64,000 bases of DNA from positions 112,117,234-112,181,233 of the forward strand of contig OZ035962.1 of the NCBI GenBank assembly GCA_964034945.1, read 5' to 3'. The translations under genes and the position numbers were made by a program. Positions 1-11,120 of the stretch are shown piece by piece; the stretch's first letter is position 1, and every line of letters begins with the position of its first letter. This DNA comes from Chrysopilus asiliformis (taxonomy: Eukaryota; Arthropoda; Insecta; Diptera; Rhagionidae). The notes beneath the pieces are model-generated. The model did not search any database. It had not been told where the DNA came from and saw only the letters and a list, made by a program, of their open reading frames with translations.

Positions 1-79
1 ATATTAAAATAGATTAAAAAGTTCCAGAGCTAGTGAGAAAAAGCATATGATCTGGAGCAAATTGTTTCTTTCTTTTTTG

Positions 80-1438
80 ATCACGATTCTATCAACTTTT
101 GGTGAAAATCTCTTAGCCGAAAGTAACCAAAATGGCGGTTTTTGTTGGAGAAAATGAAATTTTCTAGACTTTTGTCTTTTACTAGAACTTCGTATCTGTT
201 ATCGATATGTACCGTTATTTTAAAAAATCAGTTTTTTGTGACTATCTCGAAAATTAATGGTTTTTAAGTAAAGGAGACGAATTAAAGAGAATAACGACTT
301 CCATATTTTTATCTTCCACCGTTATCCGCTATATCTTACCATTGTTGAGATATTTTGATTAAAACGTAAAAAACTAGACATGAAAACTAACGGCTCCTCA
401 AAAAATAAGTAAACGAAGAATTAAAGATATTAAAGTTCTATATTAATTTGCCTTTTATCGTAAATCGATATATTTTACCGTTATCGAGATATTTCAGATT
501 TTGTAAAAAAACATATCATCATACTAATATATAAATATCAGTTGTGGTCAACACAAAACTTTCTTCTACAAAATCTACGACCCTGCGCAATTTACGCTCG
601 AGCCCTGTCGCGTTGTTAACCTAAGACGACCTCCCAATAAATTCTTGGTTTATTCAAAAATATCAAAAACGTACAAAATTTGAGATAACTTGAGAACTGT
701 AAAAGATATCAATTTACGGTAAATGGCAAAAATGTAGAAAATGTTAACATCTTTAATTATTCTTTTAACTAATTTGTCGAAAAACCGTTAGTTTGCAAAT
801 TATTCGCAAAAATATGTTTTTTTACATATTAATGAAAATATCTCAATAACGGTAAAAGAAAACGGATAACGGTAAGAATCAAAATTGTGCAGAATGCCAT
901 TCTCATTAATTCACTTCATACATTCAGTCAGCAAAAACCCGTTAGTTTTCGAGATAATCGCAAAAAACTGATTTTTTGGAAATAACGGTTTATCTCGATA
1001 ACAGGTGGAGATATCGAGTTATAGCTAAAGACAAAAGTGTGGGAAATTTTATTTTCTCCAAGTTTTGTCATACTTAAGGCCACTAAAAAACGCGTAGTTT
1101 GGGAGTAAATCGAGAAAAACGAAATTGCGATTTTTGAAAAACCGCCATTTTGGATACTTCCGGTTAACGGATTTCCACCAAAAGTTGATAGGATCGTCCC
1201 ATTTCAGGACCCAACATGCCTACAAAATTTCATGGCGCTAGCTCTATTAGTTTTTGAGAAATCTTGTACACAGACTGACAGACTGACAGACTGACAGACA
1301 GACTGACAGACAGAAAGACATTTTTTAAATATGACTCCAATCGACTCAGGAGTGATCGGGAAATGTTTTTTAGGCAAAATTAAGAGGTCGAAATTTTTCA
1401 TGAATACAATACTTTATTATACTCCGTAGAAGAAAGTA
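80..1438 (+). mobile_element. Family E repeat, copy E1, with inverted outer arms
   Basis: This AT-rich repeat has many 'ataacggt' and 'cgagataa' words. The segment near 85-140 is the inverted, diverged counterpart of 1139-1196; both carry 'ccaaaagttgatag' and a 'ggcggtttt' word, on opposite strands. A GACA/CTGT block at 1266-1320 is followed by a right end ('catgaatacaatacttt' then 'gaagaaagtaaa') that matches the ends of other E copies. Outer limits are approximate. No protein remnant was recognised. Confidence 0.5.
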
Positions 1439-1440
1439 AA

Positions 1441-1755
1441 AATGAGTTGGTGTCTGTATGTCTGTCTGTCTGTTGCTCTTTCACGCAAAAACGGCTGAAC
1501 CGATTGACTTGAAATTTTGCATGAGTGTCTGTGGTAGTTCTGGTTCCAACATAGGCATACGGAAAAGTAGCCCGAGAGGTGGGGGAGTAAGGGGAGGGGG
1601 TAAAGTGATCTCGAAACTTATTTTTCCCTCTATGTTACCCTTTCGCGGGGAAACTACCGTGCCGATTGGCCTGAAGTTTAGTTCCAACATAGACCATAAA
1701 AAAAAATTGAAAAAACTTAAGCCGGCAACGACGGGTATGCAAGCTAGTTTTTTTT
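1441..1755 (+). mobile_element. Retroelement-type tail with (GTCY)n and 'acggctgaaccgatt' module
   Basis: A GTCT block at 1449-1474 is followed by 'cacgcaaaaacggctgaacc' and 'gacttgaaattttgcatg', and the segment closes with 'ggcaacgacgggtatgcaag' followed by 'ctagt'. From memory, this layout is typical of widespread arthropod interspersed repeats related to non-LTR retroelement tails; that attribution is not proven here. A 124-codon frame across it carries no recognisable domain and is not called as a gene. Confidence 0.45.
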
Positions 1756-3819
1756 ATATAAGCCAATATTTCATTTCAAAAGAAAGTCATGTGCTGTCCA
1801 CCTCAGATTTTTTTTTCTGTTTTTGTTACTAAATTCTTTAAATCATTTTAGAATCGACTCCCCCAATCTGTAATTTTTGTATCGTCATAAAAAAAAACTT
1901 TTAGCCAAAAATAATCACTTAAAAGACAGAAAATAGTCTGTTTATCCTGGAGCCACAGCATAGCCCAATGTTTACTTAATATTAACAAGTTTATAGCAAA
2001 AAAGTGTTGAACAATAATGTGTTGTAGATTTCAACACCATTTTAATTTAATATAATTTTAGCGCATCTTTCAATGGAAGCCTGAAATAAAGTGATGTCGA
2101 AAATTGGATATCAAATTTATTAAAGTGTCGATTTTACCTTTTCAATTTTTTTTTTACTTTTGCTACTTCGCATCGTAACCAATAATTTAAAGGTATCACA
2201 TATTAAACATATCCGTGCACCATAATTTTCGTGATTACGTTTATGAGTCCTGTATAAGAACGAAATTGAGAGACGAATATGATGTGAAGAAGCAGCATTT
2301 TTAACAGAAGATTCCTTTTCGGCCAAAGTAGAGAAATTGGTTTTGCTGAAGAGGTGATGATCGCAGTTGCCCTGGGGCCTACAAGAAAAGAAAAGAGTTT
2401 TTAATGCGATTATATTCTTAAGGTGGTCATTAGCTAAGGTAATTCTTTCTTAAAGATTTAGTATCAAAGCACTTAAGTGAAGTGAGAATAAAAAAACTGT
2501 TTTTTTTTTGGTAAAAGTGGATAGAATAAATCGCTGGAAATTATAACTTTCACACCACTTCCTTGTCGCCATTTAAAATTGAAGCTTGAAATGTAGTTTG
2601 ATTTCGATGTGATTAAGGCCATTTCTTATTAATGTGCTGCAATGAATTTTTCGGAATTTTTCTTTTCATTTCTTACGCTTTATATAATTTATAAACGAAA
2701 TACTTGATCCCAATTCCATAGGCGGCTAGGGGCACTTTGGGGAATTCAGCCCTTTGACTGATATCTTTATAATCCTTTACCATAAATCAATAACAGAGAA
2801 TCGTCCATGCAGTGCCCTATAGGAGTTGCTGTCCTACAATATGTCGGCCTATCCAACATGATTCCAATGATGATTCTAGAAACAGGTCACGAACGTCTCG
2901 AAGGTTTAGCAGACACGTTACATTGCAAGGATAGGAAGAATTAGTCCGTACGAAAATATAAACGAAGCCCTAGTGAAAAGATGGAAAGAGAGGTGTGGGG
3001 CAAGATGAAACAGCATTTTCCAAAGATAAGTAATCGGAACCTGCATTATTTGCGATAAATAAAAGATTAGCCTCTGAGGTTTTGGGATTACACGTTCCTT
3101 TGCCTAAACTAAACTCAACAGAAAAGAGGTCTGTCATTTCAATAAGAAAATAACGAGCAAACGTAAAGAGTTGTTCGTTTGCCCCATTGAAATTAGCGTC
3201 TCGTATGATATGGACTTATCGCACACTTCTTACAGAGAAAACCGGCCATCATTTGGGGAATTACTCTACACCAAAAAAGAAGTAATTCGATTTTTATCAC
3301 ATACGGTAGGACGTGTTTGCAGTAACCCAGCATCGCGATAGTGTGATAGTGATAAAGAAAAATTCGCATGCAACGAACAAAGTGCAGTCAATGCAAAAGT
3401 ACCTGCAAGATTTTTTTTTCGTCCACAGAGGTGTATCATCGTTAAATCTGTGGCAAAGTATAAAAAATGATGAAACAAAACATCCCGAACTCGTAATGCA
3501 AAATATATTGTCGGCTTCTGAAGCGATTAAAGCAATTGATGCCTGGGAAATATTTTACAATTTTACTGAAAACTTTCTGGAGGGACAAATAACTGGTTCC
3601 ACGATTGAAAATCGCGTAAAAATGGCTAAGCTTCAAGCAATCACCGTCTTAATTGTTATGACTGTCATGTGAAGCTTCATTATGAGGATAAAAGGTAATT
3701 TTTATGCAGCAGGTGCAAGCAATTTACGATTTTTTATATATCGGTAGATGTCATAGTGTTTTAAGATGATAATTCACGAATTTTATGGACAGAAAAATTT
3801 CTTGACGTACAAAATTGAA
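1756..3819. other. Mostly unique AT-rich sequence, no recognised gene
   Basis: No family repeat, TIR pair or known protein was seen. Two short frames look slightly more coding-like than background: an ATG frame of 45 codons at 2807-2944, and an ATG frame of about 93 codons from about 3391 to 3672. Neither matches a family I know. Confidence 0.4.
3391..3672 (+). other. Unrecognised short ORF, possible gene remnant
   Basis: An ATG-started frame of about 93 residues contains 'MQKYLQDFFFVHRG' near the start and a hydrophobic C-terminus 'AITVLIVMTVM' before TGA. The longer version of this frame starts at a GTG at 3313. I recognise no domain, no signal peptide at the start and no clear splice signals. 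Composition is the only reason to keep it; it may be chance. Confidence 0.15.
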
Positions 3820-4152
3820 ATTATTTTATTAAAAAAAACTTCAAGAAATGTGGCTGCATAAAATTATTTTAGAGAAAGTTTTTTTTTTCAAATCAGTAAA
3901 AATCGTTAGAGCAAAAAATGTAGAAAATTTTATATCGGTCAGATTTTGTTACTTTCATTTTCTCCAAAAGTGCATAGTTTTTGAGAATTTGTGAAAAAAC
4001 TGTGTTTTTTTTGTCAAAATAATCGTATGGGAGATATCCGTTATAGTTACCGTTACTTTTCCAAAAGTTGATAGAGAATTACTATTTTTGTGAAATTCAT
4101 TTACAAATAAAATTTAAGTTGCTAGCTCAAAGCGTTCTCGAGTTATTTAAGA

Positions 4153-4908
4153 GTACCAGGAAGACCGAGCCATGGTCGGCGACCTCAAAATCCTACTTCT
4201 GCTGATTTTTGGAGAAAAACTAAATTCACATTATCTTTACAGAGCTTTTCCAGAGTTTTTAAATTCCCGACCTAGAAAGCTAGAACTAAAACTAACGCGC
4301 GATAACAAAATTTCATAGAAATCGGTTGAGTGGTTATTGAGTAATCGCTGTCACCGATTTTTGAAAAGTTGTTTTGAGACACCAGGTGAGGGTTATCGAG
4401 GGGATGGAAAAGTCAGGTTTGTATAGGAAAAATCGAAAGCCCTTAGCCCCCTTAGTAATACTGTAAAGTTTCATTAAGATCGGACCACCCAATTCGAAGA
4501 TAACAGGCGAGGGGTATAGAGGGGAGGGAAAAGTCAGGTTTGTATTGGAAAAATCAAAAGCCCTTAGCCCCCTTAGTAATACTGTAAAGTTTCATTAAGA
4601 TCGGACCACCCAATTTGAAGATACCAGGCGAGGGGTATCGAGGGGAGGGAAAAGTCAGGTTTGTAGTGAAGAAATCGAAAGCCCTTAGCCCCCTTAGTAA
4701 TACTGTAAAGTTTCATTAAGATCGGACCACCCAATTCGAAAATAACAGGCGAGGGGTATCGAGGGGAATTTTCTCAGAGGTGAGACCTATCTAGATCGGT
4801 TTTTTGTCCCCGAAAATCCCTAACCTCCAAGTTTCGTGAAAATCGTTAGGTGGGTTTTCGAGATCGTTTGTGCAGACAGACAGACATTTCTCGTATTATA
4901 TTATAGGA
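4153..4908 (+). mobile_element. Family I repeat, copy I1, inserted in E2
   Basis: Starts 'gtaccaggaagaccgagcc' and ends 'cgtattatattatagga', both shared with copy I2. Near the 3' end it carries 'tttcgtgaaaatcgttagg', then a short GACA block, the arrangement of many non-LTR/SINE 3' ends. The flanks rejoin to the intact E sequence with no duplicated bases, or at most a 2-base 'ga', depending on where the ends are drawn. The interior holds a 121-bp tandem array. No coding sequence was seen. Confidence 0.6.
4382..4766 (+). repeat. 121-bp tandem repeat, about 3.2 units
   Basis: The phrase 'cttagtaatactgtaaag' recurs at 4451, 4572 and 4693, giving a 121-base period. Units also share 'aggcgaggggtat' and 'ggaaaagtcaggttt'. 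Copy I2 has only one unit, so the array was amplified within I1. Confidence 0.85.
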
Positions 4909-5068
4909 TACGTAAAACGGATAGACCGACAAACCGACCGACAGTTGATGCAGGGGCATCCTTATAATTTTTCCTAAGCTGGATTTCTTAGTGATCAAAA
5001 AATGTCTATCTGCCTCCGTTTTCGAGTCATGAATACAATATTTTTCCTTTATGGCAGAGGAAAATAAA

Positions 5069-7065
5069 AAAATCCAATGAGTTTAATTAATTTAGTCATA
5101 CCGCTTACAATTTTTCTCAAAAATTTTGATCATAAAAATATTTAATTCCATTGCATTTAAATTTTCTATTTGTCTGTTTTTTTAGCGTCACTCAAAAATG
5201 ATGCAACCGTTTTGAATTGTATGTTATGTGGATATGTGGATAGAATTACCCTAGAAATAATAATATTTTTTACTACTTCCCCTCCCATACCATAGTCCAA
5301 AACTGCTTGTCGGGTAAAAAAATATTTACGTTACATAGCAGTAAAGCTCTTCAATTTAAAGCAAATTGCTGGAAAATTCTTTATTTATTGCAAATGGATA
5401 AAATCCGATAAAATGAAGCCAACAACTTTTCCAACAAGTGGAAATTTCCTAATATTAAAACTGTGGCAGTTTCTTGAATGAGAAAATATTGAAATATGTG
5501 TTGTTTTCCCCTATCGAATTGAGGAACTTCAATCGACTTTCATCTGACTAAATTATTGATATTGTGAGCACTTGTTTCCATAGTTTATCGAGGTTAGGCA
5601 ACATCATTTATCGTAAAATAGAGAAGCCCGACAGCCTATCTAAGTCCCGACGGGGTAATTCGATGACACAGAATTTAAGACGTCGATAACGGGGATAAGT
5701 TTAGAAAGCCGCCAAGTCTGTCGCACGAAAATATAGGGTGGCAGGCGTAAAAGGTTCTTTACCCTCGGATCTGTAAAAAGGGAAATATTTAGCGAAGGGA
5801 AACCATACGAGTATAGAAATAGGTATTCATAAGTATGGATCGAAACCTGGTAAAGCGATGAAGATTGATTTGTGTTGGCGCCTGACCCCTGCTGGAGCAT
5901 AGACAAGAGTTAACATTGGCTAATGGATTTGCAAGCCGGGGCAATCCATTTCTGTTGCAGCCTCCATCAACAATTTGTCCACAAAAACTTGCAAACAATA
6001 AGAAAACATCAGATAAAGTACAAACAGAAAAAGAAATAAAATTAAAAACAACAGGCGTGGAGCGCAGAACAATGTTGGGGGGAAATTATGGAGATTTGCG
6101 ATATAATTGCGCATAGAATTGGATAAATATTTCTAGTGGGATTGGGAGGGAAGAGATTATTCTATCCCAACATAACCCAATGCAGACCAGCATTTGGACT
6201 GAATATCCAAAATGATGGACGAAAAAGGGAACAGTTTTAATCCAACTAAAACGTTGCGTGCAGATTATTTGTTGCAGGGCTGTAGCAATAAATAAGGCGC
6301 TTAAGTGGCCAGAAAACGAGATCGCAAATTAAGAGTCATAACTTGAAGAGGATATCCAGCTGAACTGGTAATGAGACGGTTGTTTATGGCGCGTGGAAGA
6401 AATATTCGGATAAAAAACTTTCGAATTTTCATTGTCGGACATCTTAAAGGGGATCCACAAGTATGAGATGTTAGATTCTTAGATATATGACAAGGCTATA
6501 GATATAAGGCAATTATAGTGCAGAAATTTGTTATTTAGTTATGGATTATCTTAAGAAAATGGATCGGATCGATATTTTTTCCATCAACCGTTCATCGTTT
6601 TGTCGGGCGAACACCTGCCGATTATAAATCTTACGAGATTACAGTAGGAAATTAACAACTAATTATTACAAATTTCAGGTATAATTAAGAAAATTATAAA
6701 TTACTGTGATTTTATTCGTTGGTTGGAAAATTTGTGATTATATTATTTTAATTTATTTATTTGATTTATTATAGGGTGGACGTTTTCCTTATGATTGCAG
6801 AAATTGATATGTATTTTTTTACATAAACAATCTTTTTTCTTACTTAAAAAAAAAACAGAAAAAAAATTTTACGTAATTTTTTCTCTTTCTAATGAAGTTT
6901 TTTGGCTGGGAACATTGAGAAATGTGTCAAGTACGCTCTGTGGAAAATTAAATGATCTTCAGTTCATTAAACTTTCCTGTGAAAAAATATCGTTTTCCAG
7001 AAAATTTAGTTCAAAACACCAAATTCTAAATCTTAGTCAAAAATTTGAACCTACTCGATTTAAAA
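5069..7065. other. No recognised gene or repeat family
   Basis: AT-rich sequence with several short overlapping frames around 5640-6116 on both strands, none with a recognisable domain. No TIR pair or tandem repeat was noticed. Confidence 0.4.
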
Positions 7066-7995
7066 AACATAACAAAAGCTATAATTGCCAATCTGGCAAT
7101 CATTGGAGACCCGTATGGTGATATTCGTATCAAAATTCGAACAGTTGTACCAAAATTCCACTTTGAAGTCAAACTTTCCAATTAGATTTTTTAAAATTTA
7201 TTCCAATCGGATTTTGATGTATGGGAGTTTTATGTAGAATCATATCCCAAATAACTTTTGTTCTTGGACTTTTTTGATAAGATGCACCGTTTTTGAGATA
7301 TTCACAAAAACCGTTTTCGTTCGTATGGGGGGTACCCCCCCTAATGGTCCATTTTTGCCCGTTAACGAAATTAGCCTCACATTTTACGAAAAACGGATCT
7401 GCGCAAAATTTCAAGTCTCTAGCTCAATCCGTGCGCCCGCAATCCGCGCCACAGACAGACAGACGGACAGACAGACGGACAGACAGACGGACAGACAGAC
7501 GGACAGACAGACGGACAGACAGACGGACAGACAGACGGACAGACAGACGGACAGACAGACGGACAGACAGACGGACAGACAGACGGACAGACAGACGGAC
7601 AGACAGACGGACAGACAGACGGACAGACAGACGGACAGACAGACGGACAGACAGACGGACAGACAGACGGACAGACAGATGGACAGACGGACAGACGGAC
7701 AGACGGACAGACAGACGGACAGACAGACGGACAGACAGACGGACAGACAGACGGACAGACAGACGGACAGACAGACGGACAGACAGACGGACAGACGGAC
7801 AGACAGACGGACAGACAGACGGACAGACAGACGGACAGACAGACGGACAGACAGACGGACGGACATGCAGAAATTAATTATTTTTATCATTCTAAACACA
7901 CTGGTGTAATTCATTTTTGTGTGTGATGACGGGATCTTGGCGTTACAAACGGTAAGGCAAAGTTAATATACCCTTTGGTTTCACCATACGGGTAT
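7066..7995 (-). mobile_element. Family H1 element, copy a (DINE/HINE-like, non-autonomous)
   Basis: In element orientation (right to left) it starts ATACCCGTATGGTGA (7981-7995), then 'aaccaaagggtatattaac', the (GTCY)n block, 'gacttgaaattttgcgc' and the opposite inverted repeat (from 7109). A stem-loop ATTGCC-AGATT-GGCAAT and the tail TAGCTTTTGTTATGTT close it at 7066. It has no transposase, so it is non-autonomous. It is the longest copy because of a 414-bp minisatellite. Assignment to Helentron-associated elements is inference from architecture. Confidence 0.75.
7451..7864 (+). repeat. 12-bp minisatellite (acagacagacgg)n, about 34 units
   Basis: An almost pure 12-base unit made of three tetramers, gaca-gaca-gacg. 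Interruptions occur around 7678-7712 (a 'gatgg' variant and a run of 8-base gacagacg units) and around 7790. Because 12 is a multiple of three, several frames on both strands stay open through it; those frames are artefacts of the repeat, not genes. It occupies the GTCY site that is only 26-90 bp in the other H1 copies. Confidence 0.95.
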
Positions 7996-8487
7996 CACAA
8001 CAAAATCAAAAATTTTGAATAGTCCCCGACTAAAAAAAATCTTTCAAAAAAGTGAAAAACCCCGAAATTTTCAAGTTTTTCAAGGTTTTTTGCAAGCAGT
8101 TTGTATTTTTATAATGTATTTTTAGACAAATATTTCTTTTTCGAGAGGGCGAAAACAAAATATTCCTTATTATTTTCTACGGAATGGCGAAAACGAGATT
8201 GAAATCTATTTAAGGGATCAAAAGATACATGGAGACGGTTTTAAAGTGAAGGGGGGAATGGTGATTTTTTGCACTAAAAACTCACAAAAATTTTTAAGTC
8301 GCTAGCTTAACGCGTTCTCGAGTTATTTAAAACGGACAGACCGACACGATGGACGGACAGACTCATAATTTTGCCTGAGACGGATTTCATACTGATCACA
8401 AAGTTTCTATCTGCATTCGTTCTCGAGTGGGTCTTCACCATGAATAAAATAGATACTTTCCCTCTATAGCAGAGGAAAGTATTGTAA
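7996..8487 (+). mobile_element. Family E repeat, copy E3
   Basis: Contains 'aagtcgctagcttaacgcg' then 'ttctcgagttatttaa', a short GACA/GACG block at 8333-8362, and the terminal hairpin around 8452-8484 ('actttccctctatagcagag' then 'gaaagta'). It abuts the outer end of H1-a. The left limit is uncertain. Confidence 0.55.
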
Positions 8488-10616
8488 AAATAATAGTCGG
8501 TTAAAAACCGCTTTTCCGGCATATAATATTTATTAAACATGATTCCATTTCAATAAAGGAAACTCATCAGTAATGGGTTAATTTAATCTTTGCAATTTTA
8601 CTACAATTTTATTACAATTTTCCTACAATTCTTATTACAGTTGGTTGTAATTAACCAAACATATTAAAACACCGAAGCCTCCATTAAATATCTCCCGTCA
8701 AAACATCCGAAAGATATATTTTTTTGTTTATTTTGGATAACTTTGCTGTTAAAACACGGAATGTTTATGAAAAAACCATAATTTTTGGCAAACAACATGA
8801 AAGTTAAAATTTCAGAATGTGTATTTTGCACCGAACCCAAAACAATAAAACCCACATGTGAAATATTTAACATTAACAGATTATAATGACTGCGTTCTTC
8901 ACAAAAACCAAGCCATTATAATTTTTATGAAATTTTCATCTTCGTCGAGCCATAATTACTCATTTTTTGAAGCAAATATGATTTTATTGTTTTTCCAGAA
9001 AACCATTCGCCCCGGGAGGTCCAATGTCGGAACTTTAAAGTAATTCGTTTTTCTAGAGATTTCATATTTCGTTCGTTATATTTATTTTCGTTAAAGGTCA
9101 ACGAATGGCTTTCATTTTAACTTCAAATATTTAAAAAAAAAAAAGTAGAATAAAAAGGAAAAACCATTTCAGATGAGTGTGATTTTTCGTAACGGCTCAA
9201 GTGACTCTACAAAAACAAATGTGTTAAACATATGCAGAACGTATGTGAAAAATTTTGCACGCAAAGATTTCATCGTTGTTAAAATATTGCGAAAAACCCC
9301 TTTTGAAATTGGATAGAAGGAGTCAAAAGGAGTTTCTTTTGATAAATCCTAAACACGCTGATGACTATATTAAAATACGCCCACTCATACAGCGACAAAT
9401 TCAATTGAATTCAATTTCAAACGAAAGTAGGCAATTTATAATGAAGGTCGCAGGGAATATAAATATTTACTATGTGTATGTAAGCGTACACAAGAACCAC
9501 CTACACATTAATTTGAAAATTGCGCGCGAAGGTTAAATTTAATATTTTGTGTTGGTAGCAATGGCAATTTCGGTCTACACTGTAATTTACCGGAGTAGGT
9601 ACCTCACACCAATCAAAAATGGAATGTAAAATATGGCCAGAACGTCATTTGGTAGTAACAAGAGCTTGTTTTTATATGACAATAACTTTGTTGAAATTAA
9701 TCAGGCGACATTTAAACCTCAAATAATGATCAATTTATATTAGCCTAGCTCGGCAATTGGGCGGATAACAACATTTGATGGATTCAGAACTTTAAGGGAT
9801 GCTCCTCGAACCTTCAATTCGGATCGGTTCGATATCCATGATATAAAGTGAATATATTTTCGATTTTCGTATTAGTGTGTGGATATATACATACCTCGGT
9901 ATGTGTGTTTTATCAAATGACAATAAAACATTTTCGACTCTTTTACGTCCTTTTCCAGCACACGTCGGTCGATCGTTACTAGCGTTGGCGGGAATTTCCA
10001 CTTGAATTTTGGGATTGGGATGGAAAAAAAGGATTCTATTGTTGCCGTATATCGGAGTACATTTACCCTTCGAAGGCTTAAAGATTTATGTTGATTTTTC
10101 AATTAAAAGCAATAAAAACCGTTTCGAACAGCTATAAAAAGGATTTTCTAAGCCATTTGGCTTAGTTTCGAGCAATTGGAGTGAAAATTAATCGTCAAGA
10201 AATATAAAATTGGCATCAGATTCCAAGTTTTGAATTCCAGGATTTGTGTTTGGTTTTCTTTTTTTTTCAGTTTCGTTGAAATCACATATCACCTATTGGA
10301 ACATTTGGATGACTCACTATTTAAAAGAGACAAATTTGATTTTCTCAATAATAAATTTTTCTTTCAGGATTTCAAGCTACATTCTTAGTGGGAAATTTTG
10401 ATTAAGATTTATTTTAAGATTATTTTGAAAAATGTGTTGGAAAATCTCCTTCATGAGGAAATTTTAAAAGGAATCACTTTGGTAGATGACGTTTCAATGC
10501 GACATCTTACAAATTCCGAAAGGACGCCATGAACGGCTTTAATTTACACATGCCTGTCTTTCTGTGACCACCATACCACTCAAATGGATTCAAAATCAAG
10601 TTTTTGAACAACTTTA
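8488..10616. other. No recognised gene or repeat family
   Basis: AT-rich. A frame ending at 9536 (…NINIYYVYVSVHKNHLHIN…) has no ATG at its upstream limit and no domain I know. No TIR pair or tandem array was noticed. Confidence 0.35.
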
Positions 10617-10703
10617 TTAGCATTTTTGGTGTATAGCACATATTTGACACTATATAAGATAAACTTTTAGTGGCAGATACGTGCCATACACCAAAAATGC
10701 TAA
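10617..10703. mobile_element. Tiny palindromic MITE-like element
   Basis: Arms 'gcatttttggtgtat' and 'atacaccaaaaatgc' are exact reverse complements, and pairing continues weakly inward (agcac/gtgcc). TA flanks both sides, as expected for a TA-targeting element. It is under 90 bp with no coding sequence. It could also be a chance hairpin or a small structured RNA. Confidence 0.5.
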
Positions 10704-10917
10704 CAGTAGAGGTAGAGAACCTTTACTCATAGAAATTTACGATCTTTCGTTGTCCGATTATTGTAAAAAGGATAAGTTATACCAAAAAAAAAATGTATAA
10801 AGACCAAAAGTATCTAGCATTCGATTTTTCATAACTGTACATTCAATTCTAATTGGAAAATCTTTTAAGAATACACCTTGAACACGACTTTCTAATTTTA
10901 GTATCTTTTAAGACCCT

Positions 10918-11012
10918 CCCTCCCTATCGACGCATTTTTTCAGATCCCCCCCCCTCCCCTTCGTCGCATTTTTTCAGATCCCCCTCTCCCCTTCGTCGCA
11001 TTTTTTCACGAT
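10918..11012 (+). repeat. C-rich tandem repeat, about 3 units
   Basis: Units of about 33-38 bases made of 'cgcattttttcagatcccc' followed by a C/T-rich run. They differ mainly in the length of the C run. Confidence 0.75.
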
Positions 11013-11052
11013 TTTTTGTATGTAGTTTAGTATTGGGGTCACAGAAAGTTGT

Positions 11053-11120
11053 GAGAGTTTGTCTGTTGGTTTGTCTGTTGGTTTGTCTATGTGTCCGTCC
11101 CCTCATTCGATTGACACATA
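11053..11120 (+). repeat. GTTTGTCTGTTG-type tandem block
   Basis: 'gtttgtctgttg' is repeated and degenerates to 'gtttgtctatgtgtccgtcc'. This is another GTCY-rich block, followed by 'attcgattgacacatacg', a diverged form of the module seen after other GTCY blocks here. Confidence 0.6.

Larger units (their letters stand above)
3820..5068 (+). mobile_element. Family E repeat, copy E2, split by repeat I1
   Basis: The left part (to 4152) carries the E words 'ccaaaagttgatagagaatt' and 'gctagctcaaagcgttctcg'. The right part resumes at 4909 with 'tacgtaaaacgg', a GACC/GACA block and the terminal 'catgaatacaatatttttcc' plus hairpin end near 5068. Joining the two sides restores the sequence seen uninterrupted in E6 (around 47400-47460, other strand). 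The left limit is approximate. Confidence 0.6.

Noticed and set aside
1458..1832. 124-codon ORF
   Set aside because: It runs through a GTCY retroelement-type tail and low-complexity T runs; no domain.
4382..4766. CRISPR-like or promoter-like direct repeats
   Set aside because: Plain 121-bp head-to-tail tandem copies within a dispersed repeat.
7451..7864. CRISPR array
   Set aside because: Uniform tandem units without spacers, in eukaryote-type DNA with no cas genes.
7274..7914. Long frames on both strands through 7451-7864 (DRQT, TDRR or VCLS-type repeats)
   Set aside because: They are open only because the 12-bp repeat unit is a multiple of three; both strands and several frames are open at once. 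No gene is supported.
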